Shown: positions 20,001 through 30,045, counted from the stretch's first letter. The stretch is 64,000 nt of DNA from Cupriavidus sp. EM10 (GCF_018729255.1 NZ_CP076060.1:558001-622000); one strand, 5' to 3'. Numbers and translations are program-made. Notes: a model not told the origin generated them from the sequence alone.

Positions 20001-20534
20001 ATGCCCCTGCTCGAAGAACGCATCCTGCCGCTGCCCGACGAAATCGCCACCGAGCGGTTTGGCGCCGCGCTGGCCGGCGCGGTGCGCACCATGCCGCCGC
20101 GCACGGTGCATGTCCAGCTGTCCGGCGACCTTGGCGCGGGCAAGACCACGCTGTCGCGCGCCGTGCTGCGCGCGCTGGGCCATGCCGGCAAGGTCCGCAG
20201 CCCCACCTACACGCTGTGCGAGCCCTACGACGTGCAGCGCGCCGATGGCTCGCCGCTGACCGTCTACCACTTCGACCTCTACCGTTTTGCCGATCCCGAG
20301 GAATGGATCGATGCCGGTTTTCGCGACTGTTTCGCCGAGCCGGCATTCAACCTGGTGGAATGGCCGGAGAAGGCCGGACGCCTGCTTGGGGAACCCGACC
20401 TGCACGTGTTGCTCCAATCGGACAACCGCGCGCCACAAATTGCCGTTAATGGGAATGACGATGGCGCGGATCGCCGCATGGCCACGTTGCGCGCCTATAC
20501 TCCCACTGGACTTATCCTGCTGAACGCATGCTGA
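20001..20534 (+). CDS. tsaE: tRNA threonylcarbamoyladenosine biosynthesis ATPase TsaE
   Basis: A 177-residue P-loop ATPase that works with TsaB and TsaD to make t6A37 in tRNAs reading ANN codons. The Walker A LSGDLGAGKTTLSRAVLRALG, the following SPTYTLCEPY loop, the YHFDLYRFADPEEW block and the LVEWPEKAG segment are all conserved. The ATG at 20001 starts MPLLEERILPLPDE, fitting the family start. It overlaps amiC by seven bases; the tsaE-amiC pairing is common in proteobacteria. Confidence 0.96.
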   Translation: MPLLEERILPLPDEIATERFGAALAGAVRTMPPRTVHVQLSGDLGAGKTTLSRAVLRALGHAGKVRSPTYTLCEPYDVQRADGSPLTVYHFDLYRFADPEEWIDAGFRDCFAEPAFNLVEWPEKAGRLLGEPDLHVLLQSDNRAPQIAVNGNDDGADRRMATLRAYTPTGLILLNAC

Positions 20535-22048
20535 TCAAGCGACTTGCCACCGACCGACCCGATGGACCCGACGGACTGCTTCTGGCCCGCCGCAAATGGA
20601 TGGCGCAGGCCCTGAAAGCCGGCGCCGGGACGGTAGTACTGTCGCTGGCCGGCCCGCAGATCGCGTTTGGCGCCGGCATCGTCGCCGTGCGCGTCTGGCC
20701 CGCCGAGGACTACACCCGCGTCACGATCGAATCGGACGAAAAGCTGGTGGCCGTCCACCAGATGATCCGCAACCCCGACCGCCTGATGGTGGATATCGAC
20801 GGCCTGGACCTGTCGCCCACGCTGCGCGAGCTGGTGGCCAAGATCACCCCGAACGACCCCTATATCCAGTCCGTGCGCGTGGGCCAGAACCGGCCGCGCG
20901 TGGTGCGGATGGTGTTCGACCTGAAGGAAGACGTTTCTCCGCAGGTCTTCACGCTGCTGCCGATCGCCGAGTACAAGAACCGGCTGGTGTTCGACCTGTA
21001 TCCGGTCAATCCGCCCGATCCGCTCTGGAAGCTGGTGCGCGATACCGAGGACAAGCAGCGCCGCTTTGCCTCCACCACGCCGCCTGCGGGCAGCGATACC
21101 GCGGTGGCCGGCGCGCCCGCCGGGGCCGAGGAAGACGCCATCGGCGCCATCGTGCGCAAGTTCGAGGACCGTGGCCAGCTGCCGCCGGCCACCACCGCGC
21201 CGCCGCCGGCCATCGCCGCCGTGAAACCGAAGCCGTCCACACCTTCGGTGCCGTCGACGGTCGACAAGCCGTCCGCGCCGCCCGTGCCGCCCCCGATTGC
21301 CCAGACCAATGTGCCGCCGCCCAGCCAGTTCAAGATGCGCCGGCTGCTGACCGTGGCGCTGGACCCGGGCCACGGCGGCGAAGACCCCGGCGCCATCGGT
21401 TCGGCCGGGTCGCGCGAGAAGGACGTGGTGCTGCAGATTGCCACGCGCCTGCGCAAGAAGATCGATTCTGAGCCCAATATGCGCGCGATGATGACGCGCG
21501 ATTCGGACTTCTTCGTCCCGCTGAACGTGCGTGTGCAGAAGGCGCGCCGGGTGCAGGCCGACCTGTTCGTGTCGATCCACGCCGATGCGTTCGTGTCGCC
21601 GGAAGCGCGGGGCGCGTCGGTGTTTGCGCTGTCCGAGCGCGGCGCGTCGAGTTCGGCCGCGCGCTGGCTGGCCAACAAGGAAAACAATGCCGACCTGATC
21701 GGCGGCACCAACATGGGCAACAAGGACGCCCAGGTGTCGCGCGTGCTGCTGGACCTGTCCACCACGGCGCAGATCAACGACAGCATGCAGGTGGGCAAGG
21801 CGGTGCTGGGCGAGATCGGCGGCATCAACCGGCTGCACAAGGGCAGCGTCGAGCAGGCCGGGTTTGCCGTGCTGAAGGCGCCCGATATCCCGTCGATCCT
21901 GATCGAGACCGCGTTCATCTCCAATCCGGAAGAGGAACGCAAACTCAACGACGACGCGCACCAGGAGCAGCTGGCCAACGCGATCCTGCGGGGCATCAAG
22001 GCGTATTTCGCCAAGAACCCGCCGCTGTCGAAGAATCCTTCCGTCTAA
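20528..22048 (+). CDS. amiC: N-acetylmuramoyl-L-alanine amidase AmiC-type
   Basis: A 506-residue periplasmic septal amidase. A basic N-terminus with LLARRKWMAQALKAG and a hydrophobic stretch through GPQIAFGAG suggests Tat export, as is known for AmiC. An AMIN domain (about residues 50-160) precedes a proline-rich linker (about 215-265). The zinc amidase domain begins RRLLTVALDPGHGGEDPGAIG with the first His ligand, and has Glu in REKDVV, the second His in VSIHADAFVSPEARGASVF, and the catalytic Glu in SILIETAFISNPEEE. It cleaves peptide side chains from glycan during cell separation. Confidence 0.95.
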   Translation: MLIKRLATDRPDGPDGLLLARRKWMAQALKAGAGTVVLSLAGPQIAFGAGIVAVRVWPAEDYTRVTIESDEKLVAVHQMIRNPDRLMVDIDGLDLSPTLRELVAKITPNDPYIQSVRVGQNRPRVVRMVFDLKEDVSPQVFTLLPIAEYKNRLVFDLYPVNPPDPLWKLVRDTEDKQRRFASTTPPAGSDTAVAGAPAGAEEDAIGAIVRKFEDRGQLPPATTAPPPAIAAVKPKPSTPSVPSTVDKPSAPPVPPPIAQTNVPPPSQFKMRRLLTVALDPGHGGEDPGAIGSAGSREKDVVLQIATRLRKKIDSEPNMRAMMTRDSDFFVPLNVRVQKARRVQADLFVSIHADAFVSPEARGASVFALSERGASSSAARWLANKENNADLIGGTNMGNKDAQVSRVLLDLSTTAQINDSMQVGKAVLGEIGGINRLHKGSVEQAGFAVLKAPDIPSILIETAFISNPEEERKLNDDAHQEQLANAILRGIKAYFAKNPPLSKNPSV

Positions 22049-22056
22049 CGGTTTTT

Positions 22057-22086
22057 CTCCCCTCTCCCGCTTGCGGGAGAGGGGAG
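22057..22086. repeat. GC-rich palindromic intergenic repeat, copy D
   Basis: A perfect inverted repeat: arms CTCCCCTCTCCCGC and GCGGGAGAGGGGAG with a two-base loop, directly after amiC. It is the cleanest of the four copies in the window. Confidence 0.8.
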
Positions 22087-22105
22087 CAAACAACAGCAGC
22101 ACAAA

Positions 22106-22133
22106 CAAAAACGGCGCCTCGGCGCCGTTTTTG
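22106..22133. terminator. Bidirectional terminator between amiC and the SBF-type transporter
   Basis: The hairpin ACGGCGCC-TC-GGCGCCGT is flanked by AAAA on the left and TTTTTG on the right, so it can end both convergent transcripts. Confidence 0.85.
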
Positions 22134-22154
22134 TTGCAACTCGACAAACTACGA

Positions 22155-23180
22155 TCAGGCGCGCACCACGTTGCGCGCTTCCTTGACGTCGTCGCGGCTG
22201 GCGTAGCGGGCGGCGATCACCGAGCAGACGATCAGTTGCAGCTGGTGGTAGACCATCAGCGGCAGCACCAGCAGGCCCAGCGCCGGGTGGCCGGCGAACA
22301 GGATCTTGGCCATCGGGATGCCGTTGGCCAGGCTCTTCTTCGAGCCGCAGAAGACGGCCGTGATTTCATCCTCGACCGAGAAGCCCAGGCGACGTGCCGT
22401 GAACGTGGTGGTGCCCAGGATCACGAACAGCATCACGGCGGCGATGCCCATCACGGCGCCGATCGTCTGCCACGCGTACTGGTGCCACAGGCCGGCAGCC
22501 GTGGCATCGCAAAACGACGAATAGACGATCAGCACGATCACGCCACGGTCGATCTTGTTCGTGATCTGCTTCTTCTTGGCCAGCCAGTTGCCGATCAGCG
22601 GGCGGAACGCCTGGCCCAGCGCAAACGGCAGCAGCAGTTGCAGCGCCACGCCCGTCAGCGCACGGCCCAGCGGCATCGACGCACCGCTGGCGCTGATGAC
22701 CAGGCCCATCAGCAGCGGGGTCAGCGCCATGCCGATCAGGCCCGAGATGGTGGCGTTGAAGATGGCGCCGGGCACATTGCCGCGCGCCATCGACGTCATG
22801 GCCACCGACGACGATACCGTGGAAGGCAGCGCGCACAGATAGAACACGCCCAGCAGCAGTTCGGGCGGCAGCGTGTTGCGCAGCGACAGCATCAGCAGTA
22901 CACCCACGATCGGGAACACGACGTACGTGAACGACTGGACGAACACGTGCAGGCGCCAGTGCTTGGCCCCGGCCACGAGCTTGTCGCGCGACAATGCGGC
23001 GCCGTGCAGGAAGAACACCAGCGCGACACCCAGGCTGGTCACGATGCCAAGGTGCAACGGGCCGTCGCCAGCACCGATTTCCGGGGCGGCCAGCGCAACG
23101 CCGATCGCGCACAGCATGATGAGAACGAACCCGTCGATCAGGTCGTAGATCTTTTTGAATGGGGCGAGAAGGGTAGACAT
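22155..23180 (-). CDS. Bile acid:sodium symporter-like (SBF/YfeH) transporter
   Basis: A 341-residue inner membrane protein with about ten helices. The segments LCALPSTVSSSVAMTSMARGN and FCGSKKSLANGIPMAKILF are typical of the YfeH/SBF-like branch (TC 2.A.28). This branch is related to the sodium-bile acid symporters, but its bacterial substrates are largely unknown. The start at 23180 (MSTLLAPFKKIYDLIDGF) was preferred to an upstream in-frame start because upstream residues are polar and unconserved. It is divergent from a LysR-type gene with a short AT-rich gap, so the LysR protein probably controls it. Confidence 0.9.
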   Translation of the reverse strand: MSTLLAPFKKIYDLIDGFVLIMLCAIGVALAAPEIGAGDGPLHLGIVTSLGVALVFFLHGAALSRDKLVAGAKHWRLHVFVQSFTYVVFPIVGVLLMLSLRNTLPPELLLGVFYLCALPSTVSSSVAMTSMARGNVPGAIFNATISGLIGMALTPLLMGLVISASGASMPLGRALTGVALQLLLPFALGQAFRPLIGNWLAKKKQITNKIDRGVIVLIVYSSFCDATAAGLWHQYAWQTIGAVMGIAAVMLFVILGTTTFTARRLGFSVEDEITAVFCGSKKSLANGIPMAKILFAGHPALGLLVLPLMVYHQLQLIVCSVIAARYASRDDVKEARNVVRA

Positions 23181-23234
23181 CGGGGATAGTGCGTAAGGGT
23201 TTCCGCTTGGTATTGGACGCTTGTCTTGCTTAGA

Positions 23235-23276
23235 ATGCAAATTCATTTATTTAATTTATTCATTTCCTAGTTGCAT
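23235..23276. promoter_or_regulatory. AT-rich divergent operator region for the LysR-type regulator
   Basis: An island of A/T in otherwise GC-rich DNA between the transporter and the regulator. It contains ATGCAA (23235-23240) and TTGCAT (23271-23276) as the arms of an inverted repeat, and the direct repeat ATTCATTT twice between them. The right arm overlaps the regulator start codon. This is the expected place for LysR autoregulation and control of the transporter. Confidence 0.4.
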
Positions 23277-24180
23277 GAATTACACACTCCGGCAGTTACG
23301 GGTCTTCCTTGCGGTGGCGGCGCACGGCAGCTTCAGCCGCGCGGCAGACGCCGTTGGCCTTACCCAGCCGGCCGTCAGCCGAGGTGTGGCCGAGCTGGAA
23401 GAGGCGGTTGGCGTCCGGTTGCTGGACCGCACCACGCGTGAAGTGGTGCTGACCGATGCCGGCACCGCGTTGGTCCCGGCACTGGAGCGACTTTTGGGCC
23501 AGCTCGACGATACGCTCGAGGAAACCCGGCAATTAGGTGAGCGCTATCGGGGAAGAGTGGTGATAGCCAGTGCGCCGACGATCTCGGCGCGGCTGATGCC
23601 GATGTACGTGGCCGCCTGCGCGCGCCAGTACCCGGAAATCCGCTTGTTCGTGCGCGACAACGTGCAGGCCGACGGGCTGGAACAGATCCGCGCCGGGGCG
23701 GTGGACTTCGGCGTGCTGATCGATCCGCTGGCGCGAGAAGGGTTGACCATCGCCCCGCTGGCGACCGATCCGTTCTGCTTCGTGTGTCGCAGGGATCACC
23801 CGTTGGCCGGCGCCGAATCGGTGCCATGGAGCGCCCTGCACGGCGAGCGGCTGGTGCTGCTGGACTTTGCATCCGGCAGCCGGCCGTTGATCGACCGCAT
23901 CCTGGCCCGTCATGGCGTGGCGCCGCAGGTGGTGCAGGAGCTGGGCCACTCGGCCAGTGTGTTCGGGATGGTCGAGGCGGGGATTGGCGCCTCGGTGTTG
24001 CCATCGTTCTCGCTGCCGTTGCCGGCGGCGTCGCCGCTGGTGTCCAGGCCGCTGACGCCGCGCGAGGAACGCAGCATCGTCATGGTGCGGCGTGAAGACC
24101 GGTCGCTTTCGCCGGCCGCCGCCGCGGTCTGGGAAATGGTCCAGGCCATGCCGATGCCGGCCGAAGTGGTGACTGACTGA
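23275..24180 (+). CDS. LysR-family transcriptional regulator
   Basis: A 301-residue regulator starting MNYTLRQLRVFLAVAAHGSF. The winged helix-turn-helix (SRAADAVGLTQPAVSRGVAELEEAVGVRLLDRTTREVVLT) occupies residues 1-65, followed by a linker helix and a two-lobe effector domain (GRVVIASAPTISARLMP onward). The ATG at 23275 fits the family start. It is divergent from the SBF-like transporter, the usual arrangement for a LysR regulator and its target. The effector is unknown. Confidence 0.93.
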   Translation: MNYTLRQLRVFLAVAAHGSFSRAADAVGLTQPAVSRGVAELEEAVGVRLLDRTTREVVLTDAGTALVPALERLLGQLDDTLEETRQLGERYRGRVVIASAPTISARLMPMYVAACARQYPEIRLFVRDNVQADGLEQIRAGAVDFGVLIDPLAREGLTIAPLATDPFCFVCRRDHPLAGAESVPWSALHGERLVLLDFASGSRPLIDRILARHGVAPQVVQELGHSASVFGMVEAGIGASVLPSFSLPLPAASPLVSRPLTPREERSIVMVRREDRSLSPAAAAVWEMVQAMPMPAEVVTD

Positions 24181-24221
24181 TCCTGATCCGCCAGCCACCA
24201 CGGCCGTCCGGATATCGAGCG

Positions 24222-24317
24222 TCAACCCACCGGTACCGCCGTGATCAATGCCGCTTCCAGCGCGAAGCTGCCATCGGTCTGCACCTGGTAGCGGTCGTAG
24301 ATCGACGATTTCAGCGG
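24222..24317 (-). pseudogene. Possible coding remnant after the short-chain dehydrogenase
   Basis: Directly after the dehydrogenase stop, and in the same frame, 31 codons read PLKSSIYDRYQVQTDGSFAL then EAALITAVPVG and stop. The residue mix and codon use look protein-like, but there is no start codon. It may be the tail of a deleted gene or chance. I could not place it in a family. Confidence 0.2.
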
Positions 24318-25076
24318 TTATTTCGGCTGCATGCGGATCGCGCCGTCGAGGCGGATCACTTCGCCGTTCATCATCGTGTTGCCGATGATGGCCTGGGCCA
24401 GCTTCGCAAATTCCGTCGGGCGGCCCAGGCGCGGCGGGAACGGCACCATCTTGCCCAGCGCGTCCTGCACTTCGGGCGGCATGCCCAGCAGCATCGGCGT
24501 CTCGAACAGTCCTGGCGCAATGGTCATGCAGCGCACGCCGTCGCGCGCCAGATCGCGCGCGATGGCCAGCGTCATGCCAACCACGCCACCCTTCGACGCG
24601 GCATAGGCCGCCTGGCCGATCTGGCCATCGAAAGCAGCCACCGATGCCGTATTGATGATCACGCCGCGTTCGCCTTCGGCATCGGGCGTGTTCTCCACCA
24701 TCGCCGCCGCAGCCAGGCGGATCATGTTGAATGTGCCGATCAGGTTCACGCGGATGGTCTTCTCGAAGGCATCCAGCGGATGCGGGCCGTTCTTGCCCAC
24801 CGTCTTGGCCGCCACGGCAATGCCGGCGCAGTTGACCAGGCCCGACAGCCGGCCCAGCTTCCGCGCGGCATCGATCACGGCCTGGCCATCGGTCTCCGAC
24901 GTGACGTCGCACTTTACGTACTGACCGCCCAGCTCCTGCGCCAGCGCGGTACCGGCCGCCTCGTTGAGGTCGGCGATGACGACCTTGCCGCCCGCCTGCG
25001 CCAGCATGCGCGCGGTGCCCGCGCCCAGCCCCGACGCGCCGCCGGTGACGATGAATACGTTGCCCTGGATGTCCAT
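24318..25076 (-). CDS. Short-chain dehydrogenase, 3-hydroxyacyl-CoA dehydrogenase type (HSD17B10-like)
   Basis: A 252-residue NAD-dependent short-chain dehydrogenase. The Rossmann motif is [14 protein letters not shown], followed by NCAG at the NNAG position, catalytic Ser in [11 protein letters not shown], and [20 protein letters not shown] (YxxxK). The segments [21 protein letters not shown] and [19 protein letters not shown], and the length, are closest to 3-hydroxyacyl-CoA/2-methyl-3-hydroxybutyryl-CoA dehydrogenases of fatty acid and isoleucine breakdown. No beta-oxidation partner gene is adjacent. The ATG at 25076 is preferred to the TTG one codon upstream. Confidence 0.88.
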   Translation of the reverse strand: MDIQGNVFIVTGGASGLGAGTARMLAQAGGKVVIADLNEAAGTALAQELGGQYVKCDVTSETDGQAVIDAARKLGRLSGLVNCAGIAVAAKTVGKNGPHPLDAFEKTIRVNLIGTFNMIRLAAAAMVENTPDAEGERGVIINTASVAAFDGQIGQAAYAASKGGVVGMTLAIARDLARDGVRCMTIAPGLFETPMLLGMPPEVQDALGKMVPFPPRLGRPTEFAKLAQAIIGNTMMNGEVIRLDGAIRMQPK

Positions 25077-25173
25077 CAATCTGTCTCCTTGTGTTTTGGG
25101 TGCGGTTTTGAGTGCGACTACTGCCGTTTACGTTAACGTAAATCACTGCCCGCGTAAGCTAGGGCCAGCCCCA

Positions 25174-25210
25174 AAACAAAAACGGCCCAGGAAAATTCCT
25201 GGGCCGTCTC
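25174..25210 (-). terminator. Terminator of adk
   Basis: On the minus strand the hairpin ACGGCCCAGGAA / TTCCTGGGCCGT is followed by TTTTTGTTTTGG, about 25 bases past the adk stop codon. Confidence 0.85.
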
Positions 25211-25234
25211 CGGTGTACTGCAGGGCAGTGCAGA

Positions 25235-25900
<666 letters not shown>

Positions 25901-26310
25901 TTACGGGTCCTCAAGGTATTTGAATTCGGTCTGGCGGGATCTATGGAAGGAGGGTACCGCTGCAACTTGACGCGGGACTTACGTCCGGCCGTGCCCTCGC
26001 GCTTCTGCGTTCTCACGTGAAGGCCAAGGCATATGCCGGCGTCCGCTCATGCGCGGCGCCCGAAGCGCGGCGTCGTCTGGCCGTGGTGCGAAGGTCCTGC
26101 TATTCGCGGCGACGGGCTAGTGGCGCGCATCCGGGCGGCTCGATCTCTATCTCCCCACCGAGCCTTTGCAGTCGTGTTGCGCACGGCTGCGGGCTCTGTA
26201 TCGGCAGGCATTATGCCATGGGCAATGCCGGTTCGGCCTTCGTCCAGGTTGCAGCAGTATGAACTCCAGCGGGAAACTGGGGTCTACGGCGTCCGGCCGC
26301 CGCGTCGGGG
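25901..26310. other. Non-coding gap between kdsB and adk
   Basis: A 410-base stretch with no gene-like frame. It should hold the adk promoter. No clear -10/-35 pair, RNA fold or repeat was found. Confidence 0.4.
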
Positions 26311-27120
26311 TCAGGGGCCGTCCTGCGCCATGCCCTGCGCCCAGAGTGCACGCACGCGCTCCAGGTCGGCCGGCGTATCGACGCCGGGGGCCGGCGCTGC
26401 CGCCGTCACCATCACGCCGATGCGCTCGCCATGCCACATGGCGCGCAGTTGCTCCAGCGCCTCGACCTGCTCGACCGGGGAAATCGCCAGCGTCGGGAAG
26501 CGACGCAGGAAGCCCGCGCGATAGGCGTAGATGCCGATATGGCGCAGCACCGGCATGGCCGGCATCGGCACCTGCGCCGAGGCGGCCGGCTGCGTCGGCA
26601 CCGCGGACCACGCATCGCGTGCCCACGGAATCGGCGCGCGCGAGAAGTACAGCGCGCGGCCCGCGTTGTCGCACACCACCTTCACGACATTGGGATTGAA
26701 GACCTCGGCCGCATCGTCCAGCGGATGTGCCGCCGTGGCGATGGCGCAATCGGGATGCGAGGCCAGGTGCAGCGCCACCTCGTCGATCAGGTTCGGATCG
26801 ATGAGCGGCTCGTCGCCCTGCACGTTGACGACGATGGCGTCGTCGGCCAGGCCAAGCTGCGCGGCCACTTCGGACAGCCGATCAGTGCCCGACGGGTGGT
26901 CGGCGCGCGTGATCACGGCCTGCACGCCCCGCGCGGCGCAGGCTGCCGCCACCTCGGGCGCATCGGTGGCCACCACGGTGCGCTGCGCCGACGACGCATG
27001 CGCGCGTTCGGCCACGCGCACGATCATCGGATGGCCGCCAATATCGGCCAGCGGCTTGTTCGGCAGCCGGGTCGAGGCCAGGCGCGCCGGAATGACGACG
27101 GTAAATGCGGGAATGCTCAT
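26311..27120 (-). CDS. kdsB: 3-deoxy-manno-octulosonate cytidylyltransferase (CMP-KDO synthetase)
   Basis: A 269-residue cytosolic enzyme activating KDO with CTP for lipopolysaccharide core synthesis. The nucleotide-binding start is [22 protein letters not shown]; further conserved elements are [41 protein letters not shown] and [12 protein letters not shown], then [15 protein letters not shown]. The length is slightly above the usual 245-260 because of a short insertion near residue 170 ([15 protein letters not shown]). It sits 43 bases after the Trm112-like gene in an envelope-gene run. Confidence 0.97.
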   Translation of the reverse strand: MSIPAFTVVIPARLASTRLPNKPLADIGGHPMIVRVAERAHASSAQRTVVATDAPEVAAACAARGVQAVITRADHPSGTDRLSEVAAQLGLADDAIVVNVQGDEPLIDPNLIDEVALHLASHPDCAIATAAHPLDDAAEVFNPNVVKVVCDNAGRALYFSRAPIPWARDAWSAVPTQPAASAQVPMPAMPVLRHIGIYAYRAGFLRRFPTLAISPVEQVEALEQLRAMWHGERIGVMVTAAAPAPGVDTPADLERVRALWAQGMAQDGP

Positions 27121-27163
27121 GATGATTGCCTGACTGCGCCAGCTGCCGATGTGGGCTTCCGCT

Positions 27164-27364
27164 TCAGTTGCCGGACGGTTCCACGGGCACCACGCGGCCC
27201 GGCACGGTCTGGCGCGCTTCGTCGGCCAGCATGACCGGAATGCCGTCGCGGATCGGGTAGCCCAGCTTGTCGGCGTGGCAGATCAGTTCCTGGGCGGCGC
27301 GATCGTATTCCAGCTTGCCCTTGCACAGCGGGCAGACGAGGATTTCAAGCAGCCGGTTGTCCAT
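27164..27364 (-). CDS. Trm112-family small protein (YcaR-like)
   Basis: A 66-residue protein, [20 protein letters not shown], with a CPLC motif and later [17 protein letters not shown], the signature of the bacterial Trm112/YcaR family. Its neighbours kdsB and lpxK match the family's usual position in proteobacteria. The family forms a small zinc-ribbon-like domain; only one CxxC pair is present here. In eukaryotes Trm112 activates methyltransferases; the bacterial role is not settled. The start overlaps the end of lpxK by 20 bases. Confidence 0.93.
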   Translation of the reverse strand: MDNRLLEILVCPLCKGKLEYDRAAQELICHADKLGYPIRDGIPVMLADEARQTVPGRVVPVEPSGN

Positions 27365-28466
27365 CCTGGTGTTCCTTGTCAAGACCGGTCGCCGCGCCCG
27401 TGGCGGAGGATTGCCCCGTGGTGACGGGGGTGGCGACGGCCGGGTTGCGCGCCAGTACGGCGCGGCGGATTTTGTCGATCAGGCCCGCGTCGATCACGGG
27501 CGTGGTGGGGACGACCCAGATCCTCGGGTCGTCGAAGCGCTCGCATTTTACGGCATCCTTCTCGGTGATCAGGATCACGTCGGCATGGAGCGCGTCGTCG
27601 TTGCCGGCGAACGGGTCGTCTGCGAAGTCGTAGTGGTCGGGCAGCGGCATCGTCGCCGTGGGCGCAAGGCCCGCGCGGCGCAGGCTGGCAAAGAAGCGTT
27701 CGGGGTTGCCGATGCCGGCGGCCGCCAGCACGCGCTGGCCCGCGAACTGCGATACCGGGCGCGCCATCGTCGGATCGTTGAGCTGCCAGGCGTCATCGAG
27801 CTCCAGCCGCATGCCGTAGACATCGGGCTTGTCCGGTGTGGCCTTGAAGTTGGGATCGTTGATCAGCGTGGCGTCGCGCGGGCGGCTCAGCGGCTCGCGC
27901 AGCGGCCCGGCCGGCAGCAGCATGCCGTTGCCGCCCATGCGGGAATCGAACATGACTATCTCGAAATCGCGCTGCAGCCTGTAGTGCTGCAGGCCGTCGT
28001 CGAGCAGCAGGACGTTCACGCCCGGATGCGATACCAGCATCGTCTGCGCGCACAGCGCGCGGTCGGGGAACACCCACACGGGCACATCGGTGGCGCGCGC
28101 AATCAGCAGCGGCTCGTCGCCCACGTCCACGGCCTTCGAGGTCGGCTTGACGCGGCGCGGGTGCTTCAGCGTCACGCCATAGCCGCGCGACACCACGCCA
28201 GGGCGCAGCCCGGCCTCGCACAGCGCCTGGGCCAGCGCGATCACGGCCGGCGTCTTGCCGGTGCCGCCCACGGTGACGTTGCCAACCACGATCACCGGCA
28301 TCGGCAGGCGCGTGGACTTGAACCAGCCCTGCAGGTACCCGTGGCGCCGGATGCGCGCGATCAGGCCGAACAGCAGCGACAGTGGCCACATCAGCCAGGC
28401 GAACCAGCCGCGGCGCTGCCACTGGGCGGTGACGAAGTCGGCAAGGGCGTGTCGGGGAGCGGGCAT
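27345..28466 (-). CDS. lpxK: Tetraacyldisaccharide 4'-kinase LpxK
   Basis: A 373-residue membrane-anchored kinase that phosphorylates the lipid A precursor at the 4' position. The N-terminal hydrophobic helix [19 protein letters not shown] is followed by the P-loop [21 protein letters not shown], then [29 protein letters not shown] and the second domain with [33 protein letters not shown] near residue 320 is also conserved. It lies between exbD and the Trm112-like gene, a common betaproteobacterial order. Confidence 0.97.
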   Translation of the reverse strand: MPAPRHALADFVTAQWQRRGWFAWLMWPLSLLFGLIARIRRHGYLQGWFKSTRLPMPVIVVGNVTVGGTGKTPAVIALAQALCEAGLRPGVVSRGYGVTLKHPRRVKPTSKAVDVGDEPLLIARATDVPVWVFPDRALCAQTMLVSHPGVNVLLLDDGLQHYRLQRDFEIVMFDSRMGGNGMLLPAGPLREPLSRPRDATLINDPNFKATPDKPDVYGMRLELDDAWQLNDPTMARPVSQFAGQRVLAAAGIGNPERFFASLRRAGLAPTATMPLPDHYDFADDPFAGNDDALHADVILITEKDAVKCERFDDPRIWVVPTTPVIDAGLIDKIRRAVLARNPAVATPVTTGQSSATGAATGLDKEHQDGQPAA

Positions 28467-28593
28467 GAGCGGGAGGGATGGAAAAGGGCGATGCCACCCT
28501 GGGGTGGCATCGGCCCGATGCAGACATTATGGGCATTGCGCAGCGCATGCGGCAAGCTTGCCGCCCATCCGGCCCTGCGCGCCCGCTGCGGCG

Positions 28594-29025
28594 TCAGCGC
28601 TGCTGCGAGCTTTGCGTGGCGAAGGTCAGGCGCGACAGGCCGGCCACGCGGGCCGCTTCCATCACGTTGATCACCGCCTGGTGCGTGGCCTGGGCATCGG
28701 CATTGACGATCACCACGGGCTGCGGCCCGCTGCCGGCCGGCCCGGCGGCGCTGCGCAGCTGGTCGGCCAGGCTGGTGACGTCCTTTTGCTCCAGCACCTG
28801 CTTGTTGACGGAATAGACGCCGCGTGCGGACACCGACACGACGATCTCGGTCGGATGTTGCTGCGCGTGCTCGGCATCGGCCGTGGGCAGCTGGATCTGC
28901 AGTTCGGTAAAACGCGAGTACGTGGTCGTGATCATCAGGAAGATCAGGATCACGAGCAGCACGTCGATGAGCGGGATCAGGTTGATCTCGGGCTCCTCGC
29001 GCCGCTGGCGGGAACGGAAACGCAT
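28594..29025 (-). CDS. exbD: Biopolymer transport protein ExbD/TolR
   Basis: A 143-residue inner membrane protein with one helix (INLIPLIDVLLVILIFLMIT, about residues 15-35) that carries the proton-relay Asp of ExbD/TolR, and a periplasmic domain ending RLTFATQSSQQR. With the adjacent ExbB it forms the proton-driven motor that energises TonB-type partners. No tonB gene is in the window. It starts 18 bases after exbB. Confidence 0.94.
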   Translation of the reverse strand: MRFRSRQRREEPEINLIPLIDVLLVILIFLMITTTYSRFTELQIQLPTADAEHAQQHPTEIVVSVSARGVYSVNKQVLEQKDVTSLADQLRSAAGPAGSGPQPVVIVNADAQATHQAVINVMEAARVAGLSRLTFATQSSQQR

Positions 29026-29043
29026 GGCGTGCTCCCGGCCGCG

Positions 29044-29664
29044 TCAGACCCTGCGCTGCGGCAGGATGGCGTCCAGGAACGCGGTGGCGCGGAATTCCAG
29101 CTCGGCCACGTAGTCGTCCACCAGGCGGCGGAAGTAGCGCCAGAAGATCAGCGCCGGAATCGCCACGATCAGGCCGAAGGCCGTGTTGTACAGCGCCACC
29201 GAGATGCCGTGCGCCAGCTGCTCGGGGTTGGCGCCCGTGCCGCCCTGGTTGCCGAAGATCTCGATCATGCCGATCACGGTGCCCAGCAGGCCCATCAGCG
29301 GCGCCACCGAGGCAATCGTGCCCAACGCGTTCAGGTAGCGCTCCAGCTCGTGCGCCACGGCGCGGCCGGCTTCTTCCACCACGTCCTTGGCGGCGTCGCG
29401 CGACGTCTGCGGCTGCAGCACCACATGGCGCAGGCCGGCGGCCAGCACGCGGCCGAGCGGCGAATTCTTTTCGAGATTGTTGACGACCTCGGGCGTGGCC
29501 TTGCGCTGCTGGGCGGCGGAGAGCGCCTCCTCGTACAGCTTCGGCGGCAGGATCTTGCTGCGCTTGAGCGAAACGAAACGTTCGACGATCAGCGCGAGCG
29601 CGATGACCGAGGCGAGCAGCAGCGGCCAGATCGGCCAGCCGGCCGCTTGAATGATGGAAAACAC
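29044..29664 (-). CDS. exbB: MotA/TolQ/ExbB proton channel protein
   Basis: A 206-residue membrane protein with three helices: FSIIQAAGWPIWPLLLASVIALALIVERF at the start, then LGTIASVAPLMGLLGTVIGMIEIF with the conserved GLLGTV loop, and HGISVALYNTAFGLIVAIPALI. It starts with GTG at 29664, behind a GGGGGT ribosome-binding site; reading further upstream adds an unconserved stretch. It forms the channel complex with the following exbD product. The promoter should lie in the repeat-bearing region upstream. Confidence 0.93.
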   Translation of the reverse strand: MFSIIQAAGWPIWPLLLASVIALALIVERFVSLKRSKILPPKLYEEALSAAQQRKATPEVVNNLEKNSPLGRVLAAGLRHVVLQPQTSRDAAKDVVEEAGRAVAHELERYLNALGTIASVAPLMGLLGTVIGMIEIFGNQGGTGANPEQLAHGISVALYNTAFGLIVAIPALIFWRYFRRLVDDYVAELEFRATAFLDAILPQRRV

Positions 29665-29851
29665 GTGGACCCCCGAAATTCTACGAAAGCGACAGACCCG
29701 AAATGGAGCGGCTTGGAACGACAACTGCGCGGCAGCCTTTGATGCGCGCGGGTTCCCGCGTACGCACCGGCGATGCTCGAAAAATTGCAGGCGCCACTCT
29801 AACCCGCCCCCGCCCGGCGCGGCAAGCCGCTCTCGCGGGCGCTGTCTGCGG

Positions 29852-29960
29852 CTTTCCACACTGACGCGGGACAGGATTGTGGACCAGTTGTGGAAAGCCT
29901 TCGGAAAAACAGGCTAACCCGTTGATTGCAAAGGAATGGCTCGGGATTGCCTGTTTTTTG
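29852..29960. repeat. Intergenic TGTGGA repeat, unit R1
   Basis: The unit opens with CTTTCCACA (29852-29860), has TGTGGA at 29878-29883, and closes its first part with TGTGGAAAG (29889-29897). The outer arms can pair, and the two TGTGGA copies are 11 bases apart. The second part has CTAACCCGTTGATT and ends GCCTGTTTTTTG. Similar units follow at 30046, 30207 and, more degenerate, 30411. Confidence 0.8.
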
Positions 29961-30045
29961 TGCAAGACGGGGAAATCGCGCCATCCGGGCGGGTTTGCCG
30001 CGTTCGGCGCTGCTGCCGGGACGGCCGGACGACGCCAGTGCATGG

